Source of the DNA: Rickettsia endosymbiont of Ceutorhynchus obstrictus
GTDB taxonomy: Bacteria; Pseudomonadota; Alphaproteobacteria; Rickettsiales; Rickettsiaceae
DNA length: 64,000 bases
Assembly (NCBI RefSeq): GCF_964026565.1
Contig: NZ_OZ032162.1
Coordinates: 248,001-312,000 of the forward strand
Reading direction: 5' to 3'
Within the stretch, counting starts at the first letter, position 1. Every line of letters starts with the position of its first letter. Below the pieces are notes generated by a model that saw only the letters and a program-made list of their open reading frames with translations, was not told the origin of the DNA and did not search any database. Of this stretch, positions 8,627 through 17,687 are shown in pieces. The position numbers and the translations under genes were made by a program.

Positions 8627-10699
8627 TCGCGTTATAAGCGCTAGCCATTCTTGTTCGTCGATAATTTTAATATTTAATTCTTTAGCTTTTTTTAATTTAC
8701 TGCCGGCATCATCGCCTGCAATTACTAAATCGGTAGAAGCCGAGACGGTAGCCGTTACTTTTGCGCCTAATTTCTCTGCTTGAGCTTTTGCTTCCGCTCT
8801 TGAAAGAGTCGGCAGCGAGCCGGTAAATACTAATATTTTACCGCTTAAGCTACTTTGCTTAATCTGCTCTTGATAATCTTCAATAGTTAACACCTCGCCA
8901 AGTTTATAGATAAGATCAATATTTTCTTTAATATCAAAAAAATCAATAATATCCACTAAAATTTTATCGCCCACCCCTTCTAAATTATTTAGCTTTTGAT
9001 AGATATCCGTATTACCTTCGGCAAGTGAGGTCATTTGCGTTATAAAATTATTGTAAGTTTGAAATTCTCTAGCAAGTAGCTTGGCATTTTGTTCGCCGAT
9101 ATGTCTGATACCTAAGGAATATATAAATCTTGCAAGGCTAACATTTTTTGATTTTTCAATATTGGTAAAAAGATTTTCGACGGATTTTTTGCCCCAGCCG
9201 TCCATATTTTCCAATTTAGTTAAACTATCATCATTTTTATTTTTCAAGAAAAAAATATCGAATGGATTGTTGATTAAGCCTTTATCTATTAAAAACTCCA
9301 CTTGTTTTTTACCGAGTCCGTCAATATCCATAGCATTTTTTGAAACAAAATGGCGGATTCGTTCATAATTTTGCGCAGGACAGTTTAAATTATCGCAACG
9401 TATAATTATTGCGTCAGCATCGTAATGCACAGGCGAGTTACATGAAGGACAAAATTGTGGCGGCTGAAATTCTACGGCATTATCAGAACGTTTAGTAAAA
9501 TCGACACCGGTAATTTGCGGTATCACATCACCGGCACGTTGCAAAAATACATAGTCCCCAACTCTAATATCTTTTCGAGCAATTTCTTGATAATTATGTA
9601 AAGTTGCCCTGGCGACCATAACCCCGCCGATCGATATAGGTTCTAGTTCGGCTACGGGCGTTAAGGTTCCTGTTCTTCCGACCTGTACGGTAACGGCTAG
9701 CAACTTTGTTTGTCCGATTACGGCAGGGAATTTGTGAGCTATAGCGAATCTCGGACTTCTGGCGATAAAGCCCATACGATCTTGCAAAGCAAAATCATTT
9801 AACTTATAAACTACTCCGTCAATTTCATAAGGTAATTGATCCCTTTTTGCTTTTAAATATTCATAAAAAGAGAATATTTCCTCTTCTAACCGAGCTAATT
9901 TTCCGAACTCATTGACGATAAACCCAAATTCTTTAAGCTTTGTAAGCAACTCATCTTGAGAGCTTGCTAGCTTTTCACTATTATTGCCTATTGCATAAAC
10001 AAAATATTTTAGCGGTCTAGACCTAGTTATAGCTGCATCAAGTTGACGAAGCGAGCCGGCGGCGGCATTGCGCGGATTGGCAAATTTATCCTTACCTACT
10101 TCCTCCTGCTGCTCATTTAATATAGCAAAATCTGCTTTATCGATGTAAATTTCCCCGCGTATTTCCAATTTTTGCGGTGCATTGATAAGTTTATGAGGAA
10201 AATTTTTGATAGTTTTAATATTAGCCGTTATATCTTCGCCGATATATCCATCACCTCGTGTAGCCCCTGTTATAAGCTTGCCGTTTTCGTAAGTAGCCGC
10301 AAAAGATAAGCCGTCTATTTTAGGCTCACAAAAAATGGGCGTAAATTCATCTAGTCGCAGAAAATTTTTTATTCTATCGATAAAGTCTTTAACATCCTTT
10401 TCGTCAAAAGCATTGCCGAGCGATAACATCGGCATAGCATGTTTAACCTTGGCAAATTTACTTTGGACTATACTGCCTATTTTTTTGGTCGGGCTGTTTT
10501 CTAAAATTAAGTGAGGAAATTTTTGTTCTAGTGCTAGATTTAGGCTAAATAATTGATCATACTCGGCATCAGACACTAAAGGTGCATCTTCCATATAATA
10601 AGCATGATTATACTCTGCTATTTTAGAGGCTAGCTCTTTTAATAGCTCCTTTGCTTCGTGTTCGGTAATTAAATCTATGTTTTGTGATTTATTTTGCAT
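8621..10699 (-). CDS. ligA: NAD-dependent DNA ligase LigA
   Basis: Seals nicks in duplex DNA during replication and repair, using NAD+ as adenylate donor. The protein has 692 residues, the full family length. Domain order: Ia (NAD binding, YYMEDAPLVSDAEYD near residues 34-48), nucleotidyltransferase with catalytic K127 in CEPKIDG, OB fold (LQRAGDVIPQI), four-cysteine zinc finger (CPSC...CDNLNC, about 409-432), HhH region and C-terminal BRCT (about 613-692). The gene starts 11 bases after vapC, so it probably lies downstream in the same transcript as the phd-vapC module. Confidence 0.97.
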   Translation of the reverse strand: MQNKSQNIDLITEHEAKELLKELASKIAEYNHAYYMEDAPLVSDAEYDQLFSLNLALEQKFPHLILENSPTKKIGSIVQSKFAKVKHAMPMLSLGNAFDEKDVKDFIDRIKNFLRLDEFTPIFCEPKIDGLSFAATYENGKLITGATRGDGYIGEDITANIKTIKNFPHKLINAPQKLEIRGEIYIDKADFAILNEQQEEVGKDKFANPRNAAAGSLRQLDAAITRSRPLKYFVYAIGNNSEKLASSQDELLTKLKEFGFIVNEFGKLARLEEEIFSFYEYLKAKRDQLPYEIDGVVYKLNDFALQDRMGFIARSPRFAIAHKFPAVIGQTKLLAVTVQVGRTGTLTPVAELEPISIGGVMVARATLHNYQEIARKDIRVGDYVFLQRAGDVIPQITGVDFTKRSDNAVEFQPPQFCPSCNSPVHYDADAIIIRCDNLNCPAQNYERIRHFVSKNAMDIDGLGKKQVEFLIDKGLINNPFDIFFLKNKNDDSLTKLENMDGWGKKSVENLFTNIEKSKNVSLARFIYSLGIRHIGEQNAKLLAREFQTYNNFITQMTSLAEGNTDIYQKLNNLEGVGDKILVDIIDFFDIKENIDLIYKLGEVLTIEDYQEQIKQSSLSGKILVFTGSLPTLSRAEAKAQAEKLGAKVTATVSASTDLVIAGDDAGSKLKKAKELNIKIIDEQEWLALITRI

Positions 10700-10710
10700 T
10701 GATAATGTAT

Positions 10711-11127
10711 TTATACTTTAAGCGATTTGATATGCCCAAATTTAGCCCAAGTAAGAATTTTTTGATCTCTAGTGATTAAAGTTGCATTATAACATTTAGC
10801 AGTTGCTACAATAAGTCTATCAGCAGGATCATTATGAAAGCCATTCATTAACAAACTACTTTCTGCAGCGATTTCAGCAGAAATATTTTTAATAGATAAT
10901 CCTTTAATGTTAGTTACTGATTGTAAAAAACCTTTTATAGGCTGATTAATATTGATACGCTTTTTATGTTCCAATATAGCAATTTCCCATAAAGATATGG
11001 AAGATAAGAATAATAGTTTATTTTCTTGTTTTATATTTATATATTGCCTTACGGTTTCAGATAATTTGTTTGGCTCTAACATAGTCCAAAGCACAACATG
11101 AGTATCAAGCAGAATAAGATCATTCAT
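10711..11127 (-). CDS. vapC: VapC-like PIN domain ribonuclease toxin
   Basis: Toxin of a type II toxin-antitoxin pair, 138 residues. The PIN-fold acidic residues are visible: D8 in LLDTHVVLW, E47 in SLWEIA and D100 in DPADRLIVATA. In known VapC proteins these bind Mg2+ for RNA cleavage. It overlaps the upstream antitoxin gene by 8 bases and is followed 11 bases later by ligA. The pairing of a PIN toxin with a Phd/YefM-type antitoxin is common in alphaproteobacteria. Confidence 0.9.
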   Translation of the reverse strand: MNDLILLDTHVVLWTMLEPNKLSETVRQYINIKQENKLLFLSSISLWEIAILEHKKRININQPIKGFLQSVTNIKGLSIKNISAEIAAESSLLMNGFHNDPADRLIVATAKCYNATLITRDQKILTWAKFGHIKSLKV

Positions 11128-11365
11128 TCTCAGTATCCCATATAGGACTAATAATATCTCCTGTTATTTTGCCTTGACCTTTAAATATGCCTATTATGGA
11201 AGTTTTAGGTTTCTTAGAAGCTTTGGGCTGTGCATTTAAAGCTTCTAATTTAGCAATCGGTATGTTTCTTTTAGTAATAATTATAGACTGATGAGTTTTT
11301 TGTAGGTCTTCAAGTATCTCTGAGCAATGAGATTTAAATTCACTAATAGCTATGTTAGTAGACAT
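11120..11365 (-). CDS. Phd/YefM family antitoxin
   Basis: Antitoxin of 81 residues. The N-terminal Phd fold (residues 1-45, with ISEFKSHCSEIL and the SIIITKRNIPIAKLE stretch) binds DNA and represses the operon in known members. The C-terminal part, rich in P, K and G, would wrap the toxin. It overlaps vapC by 8 bases. An AT-rich stretch with a TATAAT-like box lies just upstream on the minus strand near 11398. Confidence 0.88.
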   Translation of the reverse strand: MSTNIAISEFKSHCSEILEDLQKTHQSIIITKRNIPIAKLEALNAQPKASKKPKTSIIGIFKGQGKITGDIISPIWDTENE

Positions 11366-11430
11366 ATTTATAATATAATTATGTTAATAATTTAATATTA
11401 TAGCATATAGCCACGTGTAATAGTCAAATA

Positions 11431-13500
11431 TTATTTAAATTTTCTCCTATTAATTAATCCAATTAAAAAGCCGCTAGCGGTGATAATCACTCCTAGCCAG
11501 ATAAAGCTCATCATGGGTTTATAATATATTTTAGCATGAATTATATCGTTATCTATATTACTTAAAACCGCGTAAAGGTCGTATGTTAAATAAGAATAAA
11601 TATCACTTTCCTGCGATAAAGTTTTCTCGATTATATAAAATCTATTTTCCGGTTTTAATATAGTAATTTTTCCTTCTCTGTCTTCAAGCCAAAATTCGGC
11701 AATTTGTCGGTAGTAATTTTCTCCTTGCGCAAATTTAATATTTTGTAAAGTAACTTTAAATTCTCCGAGTATTTTGCTGTCTCCTACCATGCCCGTAAAA
11801 TCGACTTCACTTTGTAATAATGAATTAATAGTAACACTAAAAGCAATTAGCGCAAAACCGAAATGTCCTAAAATCATTGCCGCACTACTAGCTTTTAGGC
11901 TTTTTTGAAAATATACTGTTTTGTTAAGTAACGAATAAATAGTATGTAGCATCAAAAAAACAGCGGATATTATAAGGGCTGCGGAAATAAAGCCGTATTT
12001 TACTTTAAAAGAGATAGCGTAACATATTACTAAGGAAAGTAGTAATATTATAATATGCCTTTTTAAGGAGCTTTTATTAGTAAAAAAACCGGCGATAAAA
12101 AGAATCGGAATAACAAAAATAATAAAATTACTAACAAAAAATTCTTCATTAATAATAACGGGCTTATCATCAAATAAAGAATAAATTACCGGATAAAGAG
12201 TTGCGCATATTAGTATGACTAAGCTAGTTAGGAAGCAGATATTGCCGAGGATTATTCCCGTTTCTTTGATGTCATACCGTGGCCTCGCCACGGTATCCAG
12301 TCTTTTTATTAAGGATTTTCTGGATACCGTGGCGGGGCCACGGTATGACATTAGTCCAATCGAGCTAAGCGCAATAATTACGAATATTGTCAGCAAATAA
12401 GCCCCTCTCTCCGGTGATACGGCAAAAGAATGGATAGAAGTAATAAAACCGGAACGTACTAAAAAGGTGCTAAATACTACTAATAAAAAAGTAATGATTG
12501 ATAAAATTATTGTCCAGCTTTGCATCCGACCGGATTTTACGGTTATTAAAATTGAGTGATGAAGGGCGATAGCAGATAACCAAGGGAATAGAGAAATATT
12601 CTCGACCGGATCAAAAAACCAAAACCCTCCCCAGCCGAGTTCTCTATAAGCCCACCAAGACCCTAAAGCAATGCCGATAGTCGTAAATAAAATACCGATA
12701 TTGGCGAAAGTTTTTAATAATTTTATATCATTCCCGCGCAGGCGGGAATCCATACTTAATTTGTCAGAATGACTTTTTGAGTATTTTTTTCCGGATTCCC
12801 GCCTGCGCGGGAATGACAAAGGAGGCGGGAATGACAAGGGAGACGGGAATGACGTAATGGAGCGTAATAAAATAATACACGCACAGGTAAAGGGTACTAC
12901 ATAACTAACATATCCCAAATATAATATGGGAGGATGGATGCTAAGTGCGATATCTTGCAGCATCGGGTTTAATCCTAAACCTTGCTCAGGGATAAATGAA
13001 AAAGCATTAAACGGGTTGGAAGTAAAATAAATAAAACTGCCGAATAATAATTGTAATATCGATAAAATAAGAATGGCTAGCTGCTTGTCTTGTTTATCGT
13101 TAATTAAGCAAACATAACAACAGCTAATAATTTGTAGTAAACATAACCATAATAAAATTGACCCTTCATGGCTTGACCAGCTGCCGGCAATTTTAAATAG
13201 CAAAGGTTTTAACGTGCTAGAATTTAAAAAGACAATTTGCAAAGAGAAATCTGATATGACAAAACTGTAAACTAGAAGGGTGAAGGATAATAAAGTGCTA
13301 AAAACGCTAAGGTAGAAGGAGTAGAGAGGCATTGTCATACCTTGGCTTGACCACGGTATCCAGGACTTGCTTTTCTGGACCCCGTGGTCAAGCCACGGGG
13401 TGACACCTTTTTGGCTAACAAGCCGACATAACAATAAACCAATCGCTCCACCGCTTGCAACTATTGCAAGTATCTGAAAAAAATTACCGATATCACTCAC
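11431..13500 (-). CDS. ccmF: Cytochrome c-type biogenesis protein CcmF with three in-frame RPE insertions
   Basis: Inner-membrane haem lyase subunit of cytochrome c maturation (system I). It is polytopic, 689 residues. The tryptophan-rich haem-handling motif is clear (GSWWAYRELGWGGFWFFDPVEN, about residues 283-304), as are the SSHEGSILLW and SIHPPILYLGY segments. Three stretches are repeat-encoded and not part of normal CcmF: residues about 30-56, 215-259 and 382-411. All keep the frame, so the protein is probably functional. It overlaps corC by 8 bases, and the two are likely one transcript. No other ccm genes lie nearby. Confidence 0.93.
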   Translation of the reverse strand: MSDIGNFFQILAIVASGGAIGLLLCRLVSQKGVTPWLDHGVQKSKSWIPWSSQGMTMPLYSFYLSVFSTLLSFTLLVYSFVISDFSLQIVFLNSSTLKPLLFKIAGSWSSHEGSILLWLCLLQIISCCYVCLINDKQDKQLAILILSILQLLFGSFIYFTSNPFNAFSFIPEQGLGLNPMLQDIALSIHPPILYLGYVSYVVPFTCACIILLRSITSFPSPLSFPPPLSFPRRRESGKKYSKSHSDKLSMDSRLRGNDIKLLKTFANIGILFTTIGIALGSWWAYRELGWGGFWFFDPVENISLFPWLSAIALHHSILITVKSGRMQSWTIILSIITFLLVVFSTFLVRSGFITSIHSFAVSPERGAYLLTIFVIIALSSIGLMSYRGPATVSRKSLIKRLDTVARPRYDIKETGIILGNICFLTSLVILICATLYPVIYSLFDDKPVIINEEFFVSNFIIFVIPILFIAGFFTNKSSLKRHIIILLLSLVICYAISFKVKYGFISAALIISAVFLMLHTIYSLLNKTVYFQKSLKASSAAMILGHFGFALIAFSVTINSLLQSEVDFTGMVGDSKILGEFKVTLQNIKFAQGENYYRQIAEFWLEDREGKITILKPENRFYIIEKTLSQESDIYSYLTYDLYAVLSNIDNDIIHAKIYYKPMMSFIWLGVIITASGFLIGLINRRKFK
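12270..12352 (-). repeat. In-frame RPE within ccmF (third insert)
   Basis: Palindromic pair of ATACCGTGGCCTCGCCACGG and its complement with an AT-rich centre. It is translated as about 28 residues (LMSYRGPATVS...TVARPRYDI) between ccmF-like sequence on both sides. Confidence 0.85.
12725..12857 (-). repeat. In-frame RPE cluster within ccmF (second insert)
   Basis: TTCCCGCGCAGGCGGGAATC and its partner CCCGCCTGCGCGGGAATGAC, followed by two extra GGCGGGAATGACA-like half copies. Translated as about 45 residues, including SFPRRRESGKKYS and MDSRLRGNDI, the usual peptide signature of an RPE. Confidence 0.88.
13332..13413 (-). repeat. In-frame RPE within ccmF (first insert)
   Basis: GTCATACCTTGGCTTGACCA and the partner GTGGTCAAGCCACGGGGTGA around a short centre. 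Translated as about 27 residues (GVTPWLDHGVQKS...) between the first and second transmembrane helices. Confidence 0.85.
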
Positions 13501-14770
13501 CGTTAATTATTCCTTCGGTTACCGGTAGAACGGTAATTTTTACGCTCTCAATCTTGTTGGCTATTTTTCTGTTAATAACAATAGTTAAGTTAAATATTTC
13601 AATTACCTCGCCTTGACTTGGAATACGGGCAATTTTATGAATAATTAAACCGGCGATAGTATTTGCGTTATTATCCGGTAAATTCCAGTCTAATTCTCTA
13701 TTAATATCTCTGATGGTCGTAGTACCGTTAATGATAAATTCTGAATCGGATTGTTTAATAATTTCATTATTGTGGCGGTCATGCTCATCGGTAATCGGTC
13801 CGACAATTTCTTCTAAAATATCCTCAAGCGTAATAATACCTTGCAGGTCGCCATACTCATCAACAACGCAAGCAAAATGGTTGTTGCGTTCTCTAAAAGC
13901 ATGTAATTGGTGGACGACTAAAGCATTTTCCGGAATAAACCACGGAGGAGTTACTAATTCCTTAATGTTAATTTTTTTTGCATCATTATTATTGTCATAT
14001 AAAGCACGTAGTAAATCCTTTAAGTGAAGAATGCCGATTATATTGTCCCTATTATCTTGCCATAAAGGTACGCGAGTATTTGAACTTAAGGCTAAAGCAT
14101 TTTTTACTATTACCTCATTCGGTAAATCTATATTGATCGCTATAATATTACTTCTATGCGTCATAATTTCCGATACTACCATATTTCGGATATCTAAAAT
14201 CCCTCCTAACATATTACGATCGGACTTGTAAACATTGCCTTCCTGATGGTAATGCTCAATCACTCCTCTAACTTCTTCGGTGCCTGATATTTGGGACTTT
14301 AAGTTAATACGAAATATGAAACAAAATATTTTGATAATATAATCAAGGGCGGCATTAATGGGCTTTAGGATTTTTAAAAAAACTATAATAGTCGGCGCCA
14401 TAAATAATGCTAATTGTTCGGCTTTAGCAACCGCTATTGCTTTCGGTACTACTTCACCGAAAACGATTATTATAAAAGCCATGACGGCTGAGGCAACTAT
14501 TGTGCCGCTATGACCTAGCAAGCTAATAAATAGTGAGGTGGCAATAGTGGTGCAAACGGTGTTAATTAAACTATTACCGATTAATAAAGTCCCGATAACT
14601 TTTTCTTTCTTTTTAAGGACTTCCAAAACGAGTGTTGCACGTTTGTTGCCTTCTATTTTTAGCTTTTGAATTTTTCCCGGAGATGAGGCGGTAATAGCAG
14701 TTTCCGTAGCGGCAAGGAGTGCAGATATACCCATCATTATAATAATAATGATTACTAATAATGTAGTCAT
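13493..14770 (-). CDS. CorC/HlyC family protein with CNNM and CBS domains
   Basis: Membrane protein of 425 residues. Residues 1-165 are a CNNM (DUF21) transmembrane domain with the FGEVVPKAIA motif. Two CBS domains follow (about 185-310, with MTHRSNIIAI and GDLQGIITLEDILEEIVG). The last 90 residues are the CorC_HlyC domain. Such proteins are linked to Mg2+/Co2+ efflux or sensing; the haemolysin name is historical. It is 5' to ccmF and overlaps it by 8 bases. It is distinct from the shorter TlyC-type protein, which lacks the membrane domain. Confidence 0.9.
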   Translation of the reverse strand: MTTLLVIIIIIMMGISALLAATETAITASSPGKIQKLKIEGNKRATLVLEVLKKKEKVIGTLLIGNSLINTVCTTIATSLFISLLGHSGTIVASAVMAFIIIVFGEVVPKAIAVAKAEQLALFMAPTIIVFLKILKPINAALDYIIKIFCFIFRINLKSQISGTEEVRGVIEHYHQEGNVYKSDRNMLGGILDIRNMVVSEIMTHRSNIIAINIDLPNEVIVKNALALSSNTRVPLWQDNRDNIIGILHLKDLLRALYDNNNDAKKINIKELVTPPWFIPENALVVHQLHAFRERNNHFACVVDEYGDLQGIITLEDILEEIVGPITDEHDRHNNEIIKQSDSEFIINGTTTIRDINRELDWNLPDNNANTIAGLIIHKIARIPSQGEVIEIFNLTIVINRKIANKIESVKITVLPVTEGIINGE

Positions 14771-15033
14771 TTTTTTAATACAGATGTAAATTTGTTAGTA
14801 GCAATTATATTCGTAATAAAATTTTTTACCTAATGTTTTTTTATTATTATGTGGGCAGAGCGATTTAAAAAGTGATAGAAGTCATTTCCGCTGGGTATTG
14901 TTGCGTGGATGAGAAATTAACACAAAAAAACCGTCGTTGCGAGGAGGTGCAGGGTGTTTTTAACCATCCATGCAACAACGCCGGCTATCCATTAAATTCA
15001 TCTTGTCTGAACCTTTCTGAATTTAGCTGTAGT
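14771..15033. repeat. Gap with RPE fragments between corC and mazF
   Basis: From about 14880 to 14990 there are fragments of the GTTGCGTGGAT, GTTGCGAGGAGGTG and CCATGCAACAACGCC motifs. Bases 14771-14870 are plain AT-rich DNA that should include the corC promoter. Confidence 0.6.
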
Positions 15034-15363
15034 CTACAGTAATAATTTCAATTTAGATAATATATTATCTATAAGTGTTTTATCTAATGTCAGAAGCTTA
15101 TTTGCCTTACGCGCTTTCCAATCCATAGATCGAACTTGATCGCATAACACTACTCCGTTTATTTGTGCAAAGTTTATTTTTACTTCAAATGGATAACCTT
15201 TAGTTTGGCTAGTAATAGGCGCAAATAAAGCAAGACCGCTTTTAAGGTTATATTTGTAAGGGCTAAGGACTACAGCCGGTCGTGTCTTTTGAATCTCTCT
15301 ACCTTTTTGAGGTTCAAAATCAAGCCAAACTATATCTCCTCTTTCAGGCACATATGTTACCAT
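15034..15363 (-). CDS. mazF: MazF/PemK family mRNA interferase toxin
   Basis: Sequence-specific endoribonuclease toxin of 109 residues. The N-terminus PERGDIVWLDFEPQKGREIQKTRPAVVLSP is the MazF/PemK signature (given here as the family's PxRGDIVWLDF plus KTRPAVV blocks), and the PITSQ motif near residue 49 carries the conserved Thr-Ser of the active site. It overlaps the antitoxin gene by 7 bases. Confidence 0.92.
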   Translation of the reverse strand: MVTYVPERGDIVWLDFEPQKGREIQKTRPAVVLSPYKYNLKSGLALFAPITSQTKGYPFEVKINFAQINGVVLCDQVRSMDWKARKANKLLTLDKTLIDNILSKLKLLL

Positions 15364-15593
15364 AATTCATTACCTACGATATCATCATCATTTAATATTT
15401 CATGATGACGATTAAAGTCTGTAATATTATTTAGTAATGTATCTAATTCTGATATTTCTGTGCTAATAATCAAATGATTGTCAGCTATTTCTAAATTAAC
15501 AAATATACCTTGTTTAAAATGTAGCTTTCCGGCTAAATGTTTAGGAATTCTAATGCCTAAACTATTTCCCCATTTTTGAATTTGAGCTTGCAT
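15357..15593 (-). CDS. mazE: MazE-like antitoxin (AbrB/SpoVT fold)
   Basis: Antitoxin of 78 residues. Residues 1-45 form the swapped-hairpin DNA-binding domain (IQKWGNSLGIRIPKHLA) and the acidic C-terminus would bind and block MazF. The overlap with mazF shows a coupled module. A palindrome just upstream (15608-15626) is the natural operator. Confidence 0.92.
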   Translation of the reverse strand: MQAQIQKWGNSLGIRIPKHLAGKLHFKQGIFVNLEIADNHLIISTEISELDTLLNNITDFNRHHEILNDDDIVGNELW

Positions 15594-15607
15594 ACATAAT
15601 ATTATAT

Positions 15608-15626
15608 TTGTTTACTGTATAAACAA
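15608..15626 (-). promoter_or_regulatory. Candidate MazE operator
   Basis: Perfect inverted repeat TTGTTTA-N5-TAAACAA, 15 bases before the mazE ATG and overlapping the expected promoter. AbrB-type antitoxins usually bind such sites to repress their own operon. Confidence 0.5.
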
Positions 15627-15700
15627 GTATATACTATAAACTTGAATTTTGCAAGCTATTGCTAAACCATATCGATCTTCACTGTTAACTTACCTAATTG

Positions 15701-17569
15701 TCAGCGTCTTACTTCTTTATTATCATTATCCTTGCTACTAATACGTTGTACAAAACTAGGATTTTGAACTCCTATATTTACCTTACTTCTTACTTCTTGT
15801 ACTTGTTGTTTTGCGAGTTCTTGAGTTAATATTGTAGCGTGATTTTGTCTTAGGTCACTTCCCTTATTTCCATGTTCGGCTAAAGAAAATATTTTTTCTC
15901 CGTTAGCTATTTTTATCAAATTATCCGTTACGAATGCTCCGCAATCTTTATCATTTGCTTGTTGTTGAGTGTGCAAATCTTCTATTTTTGCGTTTGGCGC
16001 AACTTGGTTAATTAAATTTTCTAACTTCGGTCTAACATTAAGAGGAGTACCGTTTGGGTCATTATAAGTAAATGTCATTTGATCTTTTGCTGTATCATAC
16101 GTAATTACCATACCTGTCCAATGTTCACGTCCGGTATTGATAGGAATAACTGCAGCTTTTTTGCCTCCTTCTTTCACTTCTTTTACTGCTTGTGAAAGCA
16201 CAACATTATTTAATTCCTCTCCCCAATCTAAAGAAATTTGTTGGGTATATATTTTATCCTTACCGAGAGAGGTCTCTATAACTTCCCTAATATTATCATC
16301 GGTATATAAATAATCCGGTTTTATTAAATCATTTATTGCAGTAGTCAAAACCGGCATTGTTGTTGCAGAACTCATTATAGGGGTAGGAGAAGGTTGTTTA
16401 TTAACTTCAGGGATGTTAGTAGCCTCTATAGAAGGAGGTAGTTTGTCATCAGGAATAATATTTTGTTCTTTTGCCGGCTTAGCTTCCTCTTCTTTCTTAC
16501 CGAATATTTTTTCTTTAAAGCTTTTAGCAATCTCTTTAAAATAATTAAAAATTCTGTTAAAAAATCCCTTTGGTTCCGGTGTTAGAGTAGTTTGTTCTTC
16601 TATTAAAGCTTTCGGCTTTATTGCGTCTTGTAAATGAGCCGTATTCGGGATATCATTTGCAGGGCTAGAAGGCGATTGATCGTCACTTGATATATTAGGA
16701 CTCATATCTTTCTCCATATTTGAAATTTTTTGTTTATCCGAAAGATCAAAATATATATCCACGGGATTTATTTCGGCTTTACTTAAATCTTTTTGGAATT
16801 GTTCAGATAATTGCGATACGTATTTTTCTAAGTTCTTAGCGCCGGTTGCTTGATCTTTTAAAATTTCTTCAACTTCTAATTTTATACCGAATAATTGATC
16901 CGGGTTTTCAATACCGAATTTGAGGGCTATGGCATTACTAGCTCCTTCTACCGAAAGCGGGTTGCTCTTTATAACTATTCGACTATTCTGATCTTTAGCA
17001 GTCTTTACTAGTTCGTCTAATTTAGCTTTATCGGGTAATGACCCTGAAATTAAAATATTAACCGGTTTCTGTAGAATTTTTGATATTACGCTATTTGCGT
17101 CTGATATAGTTTGAATATTAGTAGTTTTTTCTCTAGCTATATCGCCGTGGGAAATAGCATAATTTTGATCTTGCTCATTAGCAAAAAATACATGATCAAT
17201 TTTTGCTAACAGCCCTTTCCAAATATTTTCTAACTTCGGATTTTGTAGTAATGGTTTATAATTACTAAAGGTAAGAGAAGTTTTTATGCCAAGGATTTCA
17301 AAATTTGTTAAATCTTGTAATCCAAATATAGGGTAATGATCATTTGAAGAATGTTGAATATTAAGTATCGGAGTTTTACGTCCTGATTCTTCAATTATTT
17401 CTCTTAAAATTCGATCTTTATCAGATATATTGCTTTCTTTGTTCGGTTTAAGTGAAATAACGGATATTTTTTGTTCAGCTCCTTTTTCATTTATTCTTTG
17501 TAATATTGCATCTTTACCGCCTAAAGAAAGAGTAAATATTATAGGAACATTTTCTTTTTGTTTAGCCAT
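15701..17569 (-). CDS. Ulp1/C48-type cysteine protease, candidate secreted effector
   Basis: Protein of 622 residues with a C-terminal CE-clan protease domain (about 430-590). The catalytic set is readable: H483 in REHWTG, D504 in YNDPNG, the oxyanion Q537 and nucleophile C543 in QQANDKDCGAF. This clan contains SUMO/ubiquitin proteases and acetyltransferases of intracellular bacteria; a Rickettsia bellii member (RickCE) is a known deubiquitinase. Residues 1-270 form a mixed alpha/beta domain I do not recognise. A proline- and lysine-rich linker (about 285-410) joins the two. There is no Sec signal peptide, so export would be by a type IV or other system (inference). It is a single gene with free space on both sides. 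Confidence 0.85.
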   Translation of the reverse strand: MAKQKENVPIIFTLSLGGKDAILQRINEKGAEQKISVISLKPNKESNISDKDRILREIIEESGRKTPILNIQHSSNDHYPIFGLQDLTNFEILGIKTSLTFSNYKPLLQNPKLENIWKGLLAKIDHVFFANEQDQNYAISHGDIAREKTTNIQTISDANSVISKILQKPVNILISGSLPDKAKLDELVKTAKDQNSRIVIKSNPLSVEGASNAIALKFGIENPDQLFGIKLEVEEILKDQATGAKNLEKYVSQLSEQFQKDLSKAEINPVDIYFDLSDKQKISNMEKDMSPNISSDDQSPSSPANDIPNTAHLQDAIKPKALIEEQTTLTPEPKGFFNRIFNYFKEIAKSFKEKIFGKKEEEAKPAKEQNIIPDDKLPPSIEATNIPEVNKQPSPTPIMSSATTMPVLTTAINDLIKPDYLYTDDNIREVIETSLGKDKIYTQQISLDWGEELNNVVLSQAVKEVKEGGKKAAVIPINTGREHWTGMVITYDTAKDQMTFTYNDPNGTPLNVRPKLENLINQVAPNAKIEDLHTQQQANDKDCGAFVTDNLIKIANGEKIFSLAEHGNKGSDLRQNHATILTQELAKQQVQEVRSKVNIGVQNPSFVQRISSKDNDNKEVRR

Positions 17570-17687
17570 GTATAAACCTTATTTAAAAAATATTAAATAA
17601 TTTATCTTATTATGATAATTTTTAAAGTTTAAAGCAAGGTTTATTACTAACATTTGCCTTTATAATAGTTGACTAAAAAATATGATG

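Noticed and set aside
12215..12400. Plus-strand frame within ccmF
   Set aside because: Antisense reading of the in-frame RPE and its surroundings.
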